61,253 nt of DNA from Diphasiastrum complanatum (Eukaryota; Streptophyta; Lycopodiopsida; Lycopodiales; Lycopodiaceae), in assembly GCA_029204225.1 (NCBI GenBank), contig MU833095.1, positions 1 to 61,253 of the forward strand, read 5' to 3'. The translations under genes and the position numbers were made by a program. Within the stretch, counting starts at the first letter, position 1; each line of letters starts with the position of its first letter. Under the pieces are notes generated by a model. It saw nothing but the letters and a program-made list of their open reading frames with translations. It was not told where the DNA came from and did no database searches. This document shows positions 21,674 through 32,840 of this stretch, piece by piece.

Positions 21674-22903
21674 TGTTGGAGAAAGAGGGAGTGTGAGTGT
21701 GAAAAACGAAAATAGCTCGAAAAGAAAACGAACACGAAAAAGAAACGAACTCGAAACTCAAACAAGAAGCAAACTCAAACAAAAAGTGTTTGTGCGTAGT
21801 GGAATGAGCTATATTACTCTTTCCCTAAGCATGACTACGCCTATCAGAAATGAACAGAACGTTAGTGATGGAAATCACAGTCGATCTGATTACGCAGCCA
21901 AACATTAACAAAACATCAGAAGAGTAATTTGTCATGAACAGCTAGGCAAATTATTAGTCGCAAATGATTCGCGAAGAGCTACACTGAGCTCGACTCATAA
22001 TCGGTTGCGAATGGTTCGCGAAAGGCAAGACTAAATATTAGTCGTCAACAGCTAGACTACTAATAATTCGCTAAGAACAAATAACCATATTGAGCAACAA
22101 GAGATCAGATAGAATGAAAAAAAGCATAGCAATATCCACACAAATCTGAACGCAGAACAACAGAGCTGTTATCAGATTAAGTATATCAAAATATACAAGT
22201 CAATAATGTTGTGGAGCACAAGACAATAGCGAACGAAACCTCATGCTCTACAAAGCTAATTCAATCTGTAAAAGGAATGAACCCATTACTGACAATACAA
22301 AAGAATCAATGCGCAAGGCATCTACTTCATCTATCTTTGATAAGCGTCTGATGCTATTATTTTACGCACACTTCATCGTCTCTTATTTGAATACACAAGT
22401 GGTATTCATTGTATACACAATTTTACAAGTGTGCAGATGAAGAAAGTACAAAGTGGATGTGCTCTCTGTAGGAGATCGAGGGTGGCTACTGTCGTTGTCA
22501 AATCTGTTAGCACAGTTGCATGGGATGAGCACGAAAAAGCGTGGCGTCAGCCTTTGCTAAAACGAACCTTGGTGAAGATGTAGAAAATGCGTCACTCTGA
22601 CGAAATGCCTTAGAATTTGATTTACAGGGTGCCTTCGCTTTTCCTAGGGCACCTTCGGCATTTTGTAAGACAATGTCGCCTTTTTCGCCTGTCACAAATC
22701 ATGTGTAAAAACACAGTGTCGCATTTTTTGCCTTTTCTTCGCCTATGAGAATTTACTTGTATTTATGCAGACAATCGTGTTTTATTCGTCTCTTATTTTA
22801 CATGTAAATATGCAGATTGTGCGACAACATGAGTAAAAATGCAGCATGAATGGAGGCAGATTAAAATAGGATTTTAGGAGAGGAAGAGGAGATAAATCCA
22901 ACA
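21674..22903 (-). repeat. Cop-C 5' LTR (1,230 bp)
   Basis: It has TGTTGG/CCAACA ends and is collinear with 18511-19703. It has about 20 bp of extra sequence near the outer end (GATTTTAGGAGAGGAAGAGG). Confidence 0.9.
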
Positions 22904-23377
22904 GTGTGGCCTAGGATTATAATATGAAATATATTGAACAACTAAGACTATGATGTAATCATCACCCACTCACAATTCACTATGATGCAATCACTCATCA
23001 CAAATAGATAGACAAGGTGGCCAATCGGATTGGAATATCAATAGAATTTCTTTTAAACTTTTATTTTTTTTGTATATGTATTTCCTTTCCCTTTCAATTC
23101 CTTTGTTTTTGTCACCATAATTAGATACAAAAGAGGGCAATCGAGATAGAGTTTTATAGATACAATGACAAATCATAGACTTCACTATCCACCTTGGGAT
23201 TAGACTGTGCAATTTCAATTGTCCACATAACAACACTAATATGTATATTTTCACAGCATCCTATATCTCAAAGTCCCACTCAAACAATCAATTGGAGTCT
23301 AAAACTCTTTGTGTACTTGAGTAAAAAAGGACCAACAAAGAGCAACAAACATTGTCACCCTTGAAGTTTTAAGGCCT
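22904..23377. other. Spacer between Cop-C and SWIM fragment
   Basis: No gene is seen. It contains the second copy of the ~80-bp repeat at 23128-23200. Confidence 0.5.
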
Positions 23378-24234
23378 TCACATCATATGTTTACATGTGG
23401 TGTATTTTTTGCTAGCAATATTTTTTTGGAAATCCATGCAAGTGCAAGATGGCTCTTTTGAGAGCATAACATTGTATATCATACCAGATTCAACACTATC
23501 AAAACTCTCAATGACAAATAACTCCTTATGTTCTTCTGGGGTTCTAGCTATTTTTTGAACATTAGCATTCATTACCAATGCTCTAACAAATCTGTCCTTT
23601 GCATCCTTGGAGAGACCTGATCTTCGTCTCATCTTGTTTCGATCACTACCTTGTTCTTTCACAAGTGGACTTAAAGTTGGTCCATTTGTAACTTTGTTGC
23701 TTATGTTAGATGGTGCCTGGATCATTTTGACATTTTGATTCCACGAGATACCCACCACAATAAAAAATGTTCAACTCATCTTGTGTCAACAAAGTGTCTT
23801 TTTGGACCATCCAAAATCCCTTAGCTTTGGTTGGTGCATTGACAATCCATGTGCAACGAATATCAGTAGCACAAAACCACATATATTGATTGCATTTCAC
23901 CATTGTTGTATTTTCTTCTCCCATCAAAACTAGGCACCACAGATTTGGAGATTGCCTTATTGCAATGACCTCGACCCTCTGCTTTAATTCCTCGCCATTT
24001 GTGTTTACTCGAAGGATTCAACTGACGTATCGCCCACCATCTACTATTCACTTGTCTTTCGAGGATTGCTTCACACTTTTGCAGATCAGCATCTTGTCGA
24101 TCATTGAATGACCCTTTTTGACCAATAGCAACACCTAAAGGAAATGTTAGAGGACAACTCTTTTTGCGCTGACTTATGTACTCCACATCTAGTCGATGTG
24201 AAACGATGTCTTTCTCATTGTTCCATTCAGTCAC
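23378..24234 (-). pseudogene. SWIM zinc-finger protein, frameshifted (possibly MULE/FAR1-like transposase relic)
   Basis: Three overlapping minus-strand reading frames (24234-23863, 23927-23706, 23758-23378) continue one protein through two frameshifts. The last has CTCMDFQKN...TTCKH near 23440-23385, a C-x-C...C-x-H SWIM zinc finger as found in MULE transposases and FAR1/FHY3 proteins. The middle part has CTWIVNAPTKAKGFW, loosely like a Mu-type DNA-binding region. No catalytic DDE motif could be found, and the family is uncertain. SWIM domains bind DNA or proteins; this copy looks inactive. Confidence 0.5.
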
Positions 24235-25856
24235 AGGTTGTTTTTTTCCTTAACGTTGGAGTATCATTTTTATCAATAGCACATTCGGAGGCAAGGTTTA
24301 TTGTTTCCACAAAACTATTAACAAATTTTGAAAAAGAAACACCAACAATGGAAGCACGACGACCTGCACGCACACCTGTTGTTGCATGGAGTCTCTCATC
24401 CCCAGATCGTGTGTTGTAGATAGATCCCCTGTGCTAGAGGGTCTGTTAATAGGTTTTTCTTTTTGCTTACAGGTTATGTTTGCACTCTGCCTGTCAGCAG
24501 AGAGTGTGGGCTTGTTTATAAGTTTATCTTTCTTGTTTCAGAGCCCATATCAGGCAAAGGGGACTGATGAACATTGTAGTATATGTCCTGCCTGTCACAG
24601 GACGACTCAGGAGGGTCACTCTTGAAAACGTATCACATGCATTCACAACCAAATATGCAATCAAAACGTTCAACCTTGTGGTACCCTGTTGATGTCATTT
24701 ATCTATTTTATCGTCATTTTTATAGAAAAATTGGAAATGTGGTTATGTGATGTAGTGCCCAGCTGAGTTTTCACCTAGTTCTGATATTATGTACCATGGT
24801 ATTGTGTCGAGTTGCTGGTTTACGTCGACAAGGCTTATTAAAGGCCCAACTCTAAGATCAAGACATTGCATACATGGTATTGGATATGGGCATATTTTTT
24901 ACTGCAGGCCTTTATATATTTTTGGAGGCACTTCTACAGCTTATCGACACTTTGTGCCGAGTTTGTTCCTGAGCTTAATAGATACTTGGAAGTCGAGTCA
25001 AATCAGCAACCGGCTATCAATGGAGTACTCAAGTGGTCACACTATCATACTATCTATGAGCTAATCTGATGTCAGAAATAGTTGCTGACCTTCGCACCTT
25101 GTCAGATTCGCCTACATTCTAGTCATCGGGTGGTAATCTGAAGCAATGCGTGCTATTGCCCTTGCAATTGATACCTACATAACTCGACTCCTCATAACTC
25201 TCGTTCTCAGAACCTCCTTACAGTCGGTGATCAGAAGCTTCTGGATTCGACTTTGTACTTCTTTACTTTCGAGCTATTGTTTGAGTAAGAACTTCTGCCT
25301 GCCTGGCAAATGAATCATTCCACAGATGGCAAACAGATTCGTAGTACTTTCTCTAAGAGTCTGCTATTTCCATCACGGAATGACTATCAAACTTTACTGA
25401 AAGGCATGATTGTTGAAGGCTATCTGCAGCCATACATCTGGTCCTAAGTGTAGAATCATTCCAACTGGTCTACTCTTAGTTTCATAAGCAAGTCTATTAC
25501 CTTTCTGAAGGACAAATCATTGATTCTTTGAAAAACTAGCATTGTTAAACTATCGATTCTTGTCTCTTCATCGAATTGGCAGTCATCTATGACATATCTC
25601 CCTTGCAGAACGAACAGCTCTCATCACTATGTGATTACTTCTCCTTCGAGCTTTCTTGCTCAGGTAGTCACGTCGTTTTTCTTGCTCACATTCCCATCAT
25701 CAAGCAAATGTGCTGACAGCGAGGCAACCATCAAAGCAATCTTTTTATACACTTCAGATCTGTCTACTGGTATACGAGCTTATAATCTGTCTGTCTGACT
25801 GAAGAATTAGCATTGTGCCTACCACACATTCGAATTCTATTGGTAGTTGACAACCA
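24235..25856. other. Stretch without recognised gene
   Basis: Only short reading frames without family resemblance occur here. No LTR ends or inverted repeats could be identified. Confidence 0.4.
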
Positions 25857-25960
25857 GACAGACAGAATTCTATTTGAATCTGGACAGACAGAATTATATT
25901 CAAATCTGGACAAACAAAATTCTATTCGAATCTGGACATACAGAATTCTATTGGAATCCA
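25857..25960. repeat. 26-bp tandem repeat, four copies
   Basis: Unit GACAGACAGAATTCTATT + TGAATCTG. Four consecutive copies start at 25857, 25883, 25909 and 25935, each with a few substitutions. Each contains AATTCTATT flanked by GAATC. Confidence 0.85.
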
Positions 25961-26319
25961 GGTAGACAGCAATGGCCCTGTGCCTTACTAGTGCAGATGT
26001 GTATTTCCTCTCTATCGACACTTATCACCAACTATCAGAAACTTACAGATTCTGCTGTCAGACAAACAAACATTCTACCATCAGACAAATATTTGTTCTA
26101 CCGACGAAATGTTCGAGCTCACCGTTCAACATTCACACTAATGTACGTGGTAGGTGACTGGCCAAGTGTAACTTTTTTATGGTCTGTACAAGGCTATACA
26201 AAGGCCAGAACGTCCATCATCTTCCTAATGAAATTTGAAGCCTGTCTTTAAGCCATTGAAGGGTAACTTTTTGAAGAATTGGTGACCTAAAGTTCCCACC
26301 ATTAGTCTCTAGAACAGCA
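25961..26319. other. Spacer before Cop-D
   Basis: No gene is seen. It ends in CAGCA, the 5' target-site copy of Cop-D. Confidence 0.4.
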
Positions 26320-27782
26320 TGAAGAAACTAAGAGTTTCTGTCTTTTTCAAAGCCTTAGCAGTTTTCCTTAGTTTTTCCTTTGCTGTTTTTAGCGACTGTG
26401 CATTTTGAACTATGTTTTGCACAGTCTACATTTTTGAACTGTTTCGTCGCACAGTTCGCATTTTTGGGTCATGAGAAAAATTCATCTCTAGGTCCAAAAC
26501 ACTTAGAAAATAACTCTAGGAACTTTTCCCGACACTGACGCATTTTTTGCAATTTTGAAAAAAAGGCGACACTGTCTTTAAATGCCTTAGAAAGGTTTTT
26601 AGGCCCTTAGAAAAGCGACACTCACCCTTAAAAAAGCAACATTTGTCTTAGAACTGGTTTTTGCCCTAAAGTCGGCTTTTTCGCCCTTTAGGAAAAAGCG
26701 ACACTGTCACGTTTTTTGCCTTTCGGAAAAAAGCGACACTGTCTGCAAATGCCTTAGAAAAGTTTTCTGGCCAACCTTTGCATTTTTTGCCCTTCGGGAA
26801 AAAGGCGACACAATCTTTAAATGCCTTAGAAATGTTTTCATGCCTACCTTTGGGTTTTTTGCATTTTTCGGAAAAAAGCAAAGGTACCCTTGAAAAAGTG
26901 AAGGTGCCTTTAAAAAGGCAACACTGCCCTTAAAATCTTGAAAGGGTCCTTAAGCAAAAGACGAAGGCCTGCAGCGTGAAGGCACTGTCCAACGGGCAGA
27001 AGGTAGCTAATGCACGAACAACAAAAGAAGGTCAGACAACACGACACGGCACGAATTTTTTGGCAACACGAAACTCGTCGCGATCCAAAGGACCAAAAAG
27101 ATCAAAGAAGTACCATGTAGTATAGCTTCCTGATCCGATATGATGACGTCAATAGAAGGGCATTAGGACATGCCTAATCTGTCGGCGCTCTTGTAATCTG
27201 AGATTAGTTGTAGATCGTTTAATCTCTCTAATCACAAATGTTACTCTGAATATATGTATTGCAAGACAGTCAAGAAGATAGTCACGGACATAGAGTGAGT
27301 TTACAGATTTACAGTTGCTAGTCATTTTTATTCGTGAGAGAAAACATCTCCCTCGCGCCAACGCACTGATCTGGGAAACAGACAGTGCTTAAGATATTGT
27401 AAATTCAATTTTGATAATAGAAGTGATTTTCTCAATGCTCTATTCTGTGATGTGTATGATCTGCAATATTGGAATGCATGCTAGCAGTAGATGAATTTCT
27501 GTTGTTGTTATTACCCAACATTATCAGTTGTTTACAAGTTTAATTTTTACAACAGATCGTCAAAAAATTTGGGGCTTGAAAGAGAATTAGATCACAGTCA
27601 AAAGTAGTAGCTACTCTTGCCAAGTCGACTCTATCCGGCCTTTATCGTGTTTTGTTTCATTTCATTTCATTTCGCTTCGCTTCGAGCTGTTTCTTCCTCC
27701 CATCAGTGGTGACAGAGCTCGATTCGTTTCGTTTCATTTTGATTCAATTCGCTTCGTTTTGATTCGCTTTTACTTTGCATCA
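26320..27782 (+). repeat. Cop-D 5' LTR (1,463 bp)
   Basis: It starts TGAAGAAACTAAG and ends TTTGCATCA. The first half has imperfect internal repeats of words such as GCGACACTGTC, AAATGCCTTAGAAA and CGCATTTTTTGC (26540-26960). TGACGTCA lies at 27144-27151. A primer-site-like TGGTGACAGAGC (27707-27718) lies 64 bp before the LTR end. Confidence 0.9.
27144..27151. promoter_or_regulatory. TGACGTCA palindrome in Cop-D 5' LTR
   Basis: Same 8-bp site as in Cop-A and Cop-B. The Cop-D 3' LTR has TGATGTCA at the equivalent place (32230-32237). Confidence 0.45.
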
Positions 27783-27783
27783 A

Positions 27784-27795
27784 TGGTATCAGAGC
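27784..27795 (+). other. Primer-binding site of Cop-D
   Basis: TGGTATCAGAGC, one base after the LTR end CATCA. Confidence 0.88.
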
Positions 27796-27838
27796 GACGA
27801 CTTTTGATTATCAAAGCCCTGTCTGATTCCTTCAGGCT

Positions 27839-28770
27839 ATGGCATCCATCATCAGCATTCAATCAAAGATCTGCACGATCCTTGACTCCTCAGGATCAAA
27901 CTTCCTAGCATGGAAGGTGAAGACTTCTCTCATACTGAAAGGAGAAGGTCTATGGCCCTGGGTTGATGGCACAGAAGAGATGCCCACAACCATTGGCAAG
28001 GAGCTACGCGAATGGAGAGAGAGAAGAACGACAAGGCAGTAGTCGTGTTGTCATCATCCATCAAAGACAGCTTGACATTTGATCTAGCCACACTCTCCAA
28101 AGCAAGAAAAATGTGGGATAATTTGATGACTAGATTTCAAACGAAATCACGAAACCAAATTATGCTTCTTGAAGATCAGCTGACCAATCTGAGATGGGAT
28201 GGTAAAGACCTCACCTCCTTCATCAGAAGAATGAAGGACATGTTCCTCTCACTACACAATTCTGAAACAGAGAATGCAGTCTCAACAGAGAAGCAGCTCA
28301 CATATCTGCTATGAGCTCTACCAAGATCTTTTCAAACGACCTAAACATTACTTGCTAAAGATCCAGAGATGACCCTTGAGAAGGCTGTAATCAAGATCAG
28401 AGAAGAAGTGGAAGCTCGTGAACACCTTGATGACAAGGATAATTCTGATCAAACTCTCTACAACAACAAAGAGAAGCAAAAGAAGAATTTCAAGCCTAAG
28501 AGGGAGTCAGACCAAAGACAAGATTGAAGGCAGTAGTCAGAGGGAGCCAAAGAAAACAAATGGAAGAGCAGAAATAAACCAAGACATCAGAATGGTGAGA
28601 AGAAGACCTACACGAGGTGCACACGAGAAGGCCACACTGTTGATAAGTGTTGGCTCAATCCAAAGATAGAGTGCATCCACTGTCACAAAAAGGATCACAT
28701 GGCCATTGACTACAACCAAGATCCTAGAAACAAGAAAGCTCAGAGCAGACGGGAGAGCGACAATAGTTGA
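27839..28770 (+). pseudogene. Cop-D gag, broken
   Basis: The ATG at 27839 reads MASIISIQSKICTILDSSG. The first frame ends after ELREWRE near 28020, where one base is gained or lost. It resumes as EKNDKAVVVLSSS. Stops follow near 28312, 28343 and 28527. The zinc-knuckle region has CTREGHTVDKC near 28618-28650, and a second CIHCHKKDHM near 28674 that lacks its last Cys (Tyr instead). Confidence 0.85.
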
Positions 28771-28776
28771 TCCTAT

Positions 28777-31389
28777 GTGGAGGAACCAGAGTCCTCCAAG
28801 ATGGTCGAAGATAGAGCCAACAACAGCAAGAACCCAGCAGCTTACTTGTGTGTTGATGTCTGTGCGACATCAACTTCAAATACACAAGAAATCATTTTTG
28901 ATTCAGGTGCAACATCACACTTCGTGGCAACTAGACACATGATCACTGATTATCAAGAATCAGAATCTTTCAAATATATAATCTTGGGAGATGGTTCCAG
29001 ACACAAAGTCAACAGAACTGGAGCATTGTGGTTAAGCACCAAAGGAAGAGACAGAAGGTTCGACGACACTCTATGCATGCCCACTCTTCAGAAGGACCTA
29101 CTATCTGTTGCTAAGATGGTAGATGCAGAACTAACAGTCACCTTTGAAGGTGATACATACGAAGTGGTTGAAGCTGCAACCACTCAGCTTGTCACCACAA
29201 AAAAGTGAAAGGGGAACCTATATCACCTCAGAATCCGAGTACCTTCAAAGCAAGCTCACCAGATCAACGAATCGATGGATATTACATGGAACGGGAGGCT
29301 ATATCACATGAATACAGTCGCTCTATACAATGCTAGCCGGAGTGGAGCATTACCTGGTGTCAACATTAAAGATGCAGCATGCTTGAAGTCCTACGATGTT
29401 TGTAACAAAGGCAAGATGTCACGTATATCATTCACCAAGGACTCTTTCAGAATGAAAGAACTCCTAGAACTGCTACACTCTGACATTTGTGGACCGTTTG
29501 ATGTGGTCTCCCTAGGAAGTTCAAAGTATTACATCACTTTTATTGACAACTTTAGCAAGTTTACAGCCGTGTACTTTATCCACAACAAGTCAGAGGCCCT
29601 GGACAAATTCATAGAGTTCTTGAATTGGGCTGAGAAATGGACTGACACGAAGGTGAACAGTTGAGAACAGACAGAGGAGGAGAATACGTCTCCAAATGCT
29701 TTGTAGAGTTCTGCACCAGCAAAGGCATACTTCACTTGAAGACTGCAGCCTACACACCACAGTACAATGGTGTGACAGAGAGGAGAAATTGGACTCTCAT
29801 GGAAGCTGCAAGATCCATGGTAGCCTATTCAAAGGCATCAAAAATTTTATGGGCTGAAGCAGTAGCTACAACCAACTACCTGCAGAATAGGACAGGTAGA
29901 TCCAGTGTTGCACATACCATGCCACACGAGGTGGGGCAACAAACCAAGTCTGACACATGTGCGCATTTTTGGATGCATTGCATATGCCCATATTACAGAT
30001 CAGAAATGAAAGAAACTGGATGAAAAGGTGGAGCAGGGATTCCTCGTAGGATATGATGTTCATTCATCATACTATAGGATCTACATGCTTGACAACAAAC
30101 AGATCAAGATTGTCAGAGACGTCAGATTTGATGAGTCAAAAACAATGGCTGACACCGCCTTCCTACACGGCGAGTTGAATGAAGAGGTCTATATGGACCA
30201 ACCACCAGGATTCATCTGCTCACGCTTTGTAAACTACGCCTGCCGAATGCAAAGAAGCATATACGGACTAAAGCAATTTGTCAGGCAGTGGTATAAGAAG
30301 AAGGATCACACTCTCAGATCCTTAGGATTTCAACCATTGATGACTGACTACAATGTTTATACAAAGGTCACAGATGGGAAAATCATAATCATAGCAATCT
30401 ATGTGGATGATACTTTGATCCTATCCAGAAGCGACGAGCTGATTGCTCAGGTGAAGCATAATATTTCACAGCATTTTGAAATATCAAACCTAGAGGAAGC
30501 AAGATGCTACCTATGATTGCAGATTGACAGAGATCTTGACGAAGGGAAGTTGTATTTTCACCAGTCAAGATACATCCAGAAAATCATTGATGATTTTCAA
30601 ATGACAGACTACAAGGGAGCTATTATGCCGATGGTAGCTGGAACAATTCTGACCAAGCAAGACTGCCCGCAGAATGTAGAAGAGCAAGAAGCCATGCAAA
30701 ACGTGCCCTACAGGAGGTTAATTGGATCACTTATGTACTTGGCAGATAATACACGCCTTGACATTGCTTATGCAGTTTTCGGAATGAGCCAGTTTAATAT
30801 CAATCCAGGCCCTACACACTGGAAGATAGCCAAGAGAATTTTGCAATGCCTTCAACAGACGAAGGATAATGGGCTGTGTTTCTCTCAGCATGAAGGATTC
30901 CAGATCAAATCCTACAGCGATGCAAGTTGGGCATCCCTGAAAGATGACTGCAAGAGCGTCTCAGGAGGATGAACAATGGCAGCCAGTGCAGCTGTGATAT
31001 GGATCAATAGGAAGTAGATTGTAACTGTGTAATCATCATGCGAAGCAGAGTATGTTGCGACAGCCAAGATGGCGAATGAGCTTACATGGCTCAAGCAGTT
31101 CCTTGACGAACTGGGAGAGAACTCCAACAAATCGCTGCTACTATTCATGGATAACACAGCTACCATTCATCTGACGAAGGATCCAGTGTTTCATTTCAGG
31201 ACGAAACACATTGTTATTAGATATCATCTGATAAGAGATCTGGTTGAGAAAGACAGGCTGAAGACCGAGTTTGTTCCAACGAAGCAAATGGTGGTTGATA
31301 TCTTCACAAAGCCTCTTGACAAGGCAATTTTTGAGAAGCAGCGCACAAGTTTAGGAATCAGAAAAATACCAGCTTTGAGAGGGAGCTGA
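28777..31389 (+). pseudogene. Cop-D pol with internal deletion
   Basis: The protease keeps an intact FDSGATSHF (near 28900). The pre-integrase part (near 29280-29420) and integrase core (SDICGPF near 29480, DRGGEYVS near 29670, NGVTERRNWTLMEAAR near 29770) follow. Near 30155 the frame passes directly from DESKTMAD to TAFLHGELNEEVYMDQ, skipping the region seen in Cop-A at about 3850-4540. RT has YVDD (about 30400-30411). RNase H has SYSDASWASLKDD (near 30910), with stops near 30515, 30970, 31015 and 31030. The end block DIFTKPLDKA lies near 31300. Confidence 0.88.
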
Positions 31390-32835
31390 AGAAATTAAGA
31401 GTTTTCATCTTTTTCAAAGCCTTAGCATTTTTTCTTAGTTTTTCCTTTGCTGTTTTTAGCGACTGTGCATTTTGAACTATGTTTTGCAAATTCTGCATTT
31501 TTGAATTGTTTCGTTGCACAGTTCACATTTTTGGATCATGAAGAAAATTCATCTCTAGGTCTAAAACACTTAGAAAATAACTCTGGGAACTTTTTCCGAT
31601 ACTGTCGCATTTTTCACAATTTTGCGAAAAAGGCGACTGTCTTTAAATGCCTTAGAAAGGTTTTTAGGCCCTTAGAAAAGAGAGACTCGCCCTTAAAAAA
31701 GCAACATTTGCATTAGAACTGGTTTTTGCCCTAAAGTCGACTTTTTTGCCCTTCGAAAAAAAAATGACACTGTCGCATTTTTCGCCTTTTGAAAAAAAGT
31801 GACACTATCTCCAAATGCCTTAGAAAAGTTTTATGGCCAACCTTCGCATTTTTCCCCCTTCGGAAAAAAGACGACACAATCTCTAAATGCCTTAGAAATG
31901 TTTTCAGGCCTACCTTCGGGTTTTTCGCATTTTTCTGGAAAAAGCGAAGGTACCCTTGAAAAAGTGAAGGTGCCCTTGAAAAAATGAAGATGCCCTTAAA
32001 AAGACAACACTGTCCTTAAAATCTTGAATGGGCCCTTAAGCAAAAGACGAAGGCCTCCAGCGTGAAGGCACTGTCCAACGGGCAGAAGGCAACTAATGCA
32101 CGAACAACAGGAGAAGGTCAGACGACACGACACGACACGAATTTCTTCACGACACAAAACTCTTCGCGATCCAAAGGACCAGGAAGATCAAAGAAGTACC
32201 ATGTAGTACAACTTCCTGATCTAATATGATGATGTCAGTAGAAGAGCATTAGGACATGTCTAATCCGCCGCTCTTGAGATTAGTTGCAGATCGTTCAATC
32301 TCTCTAATCAGAAATGTTACTCTGAATATAGGTATTGCAAGACAGTCAGGAAGATAGTCACGGAAACAGAGTGAATTTACAGATTAGCAGTAGCTAGTCA
32401 TTTTTATTCGTGAGAGAGAACATGTTCCTCGTGCCAACGCGCTGATCTGGGAAACAGACAGCGCTCAAAAAAGATGTTGTAAAATTAGTTTTGATGATAG
32501 GACCGACTTTCTCAATTCTTAGTTCTATGATGTGTATGATTTGCAATATTGGAATGCATGCTAGCAATAGATGAATTTCCGTTGTTGTTATTACCCAACA
32601 TTATTTGATGTTTACAAGTTTACAACAGATCGTCAAAAGATTTGGGGCTTGGAAGAGAATTAGACCACAGTCAGTAGCAATAGCTACTCCTTCCAAGTCA
32701 GCTCTATCCGGCCTTCATCGCGTTTCATTTCATCTCACTTTACTTCGAGCTAATTCTTTCTCCCATCAGTGGTGATAGAGCTCGATTTGTTTCATTTCGT
32801 TTCGATTCGATTCGCTTCGCGATTACTTCGCATCA
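31387..32835 (+). repeat. Cop-D 3' LTR (1,449 bp)
   Basis: It is collinear with 26320-27782, ending TTCGCATCA. The internal primer-site-like TGGTGATAGAGC (32770-32781) is kept at the same place. Confidence 0.9.
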
Positions 32836-32840
32836 CAACA

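Larger units (their letters stand above)
18511..22903 (-). mobile_element. Ty1/copia element Cop-C, minus strand, internally deleted
   Basis: LTRs lie at 18511-19703 and 21674-22903 (TGTTGGAG...AATCCAACA). The primer site and polypurine tract are in minus orientation. The 1.96-kb interior has gag and the second half of RT with RNase H; integrase and the RT start are missing. GTGT flanks both ends (18507-18510 and 22904-22907), a short target duplication. It is from a different lineage from Cop-A. Confidence 0.9.
26320..32835 (+). mobile_element. Ty1/copia element Cop-D
   Basis: LTRs lie at 26320-27782 and 31387-32835. The primer site is TGGTATCAGAGC at 27784 and the polypurine tract GAGAGGGAGC at 31377-31386. 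CAGCA before and CAACA after are a 5-bp target duplication with one change. The proteins are closely related to Cop-A but the LTR is much longer and largely different. About 690 bp spanning the end of integrase and the start of RT are missing. Multiple stops make it inactive. Confidence 0.93.

Noticed and set aside
25857-25960. CRISPR-like array
   Set aside because: The units are directly adjacent with no spacers, and the context is plant nuclear DNA.
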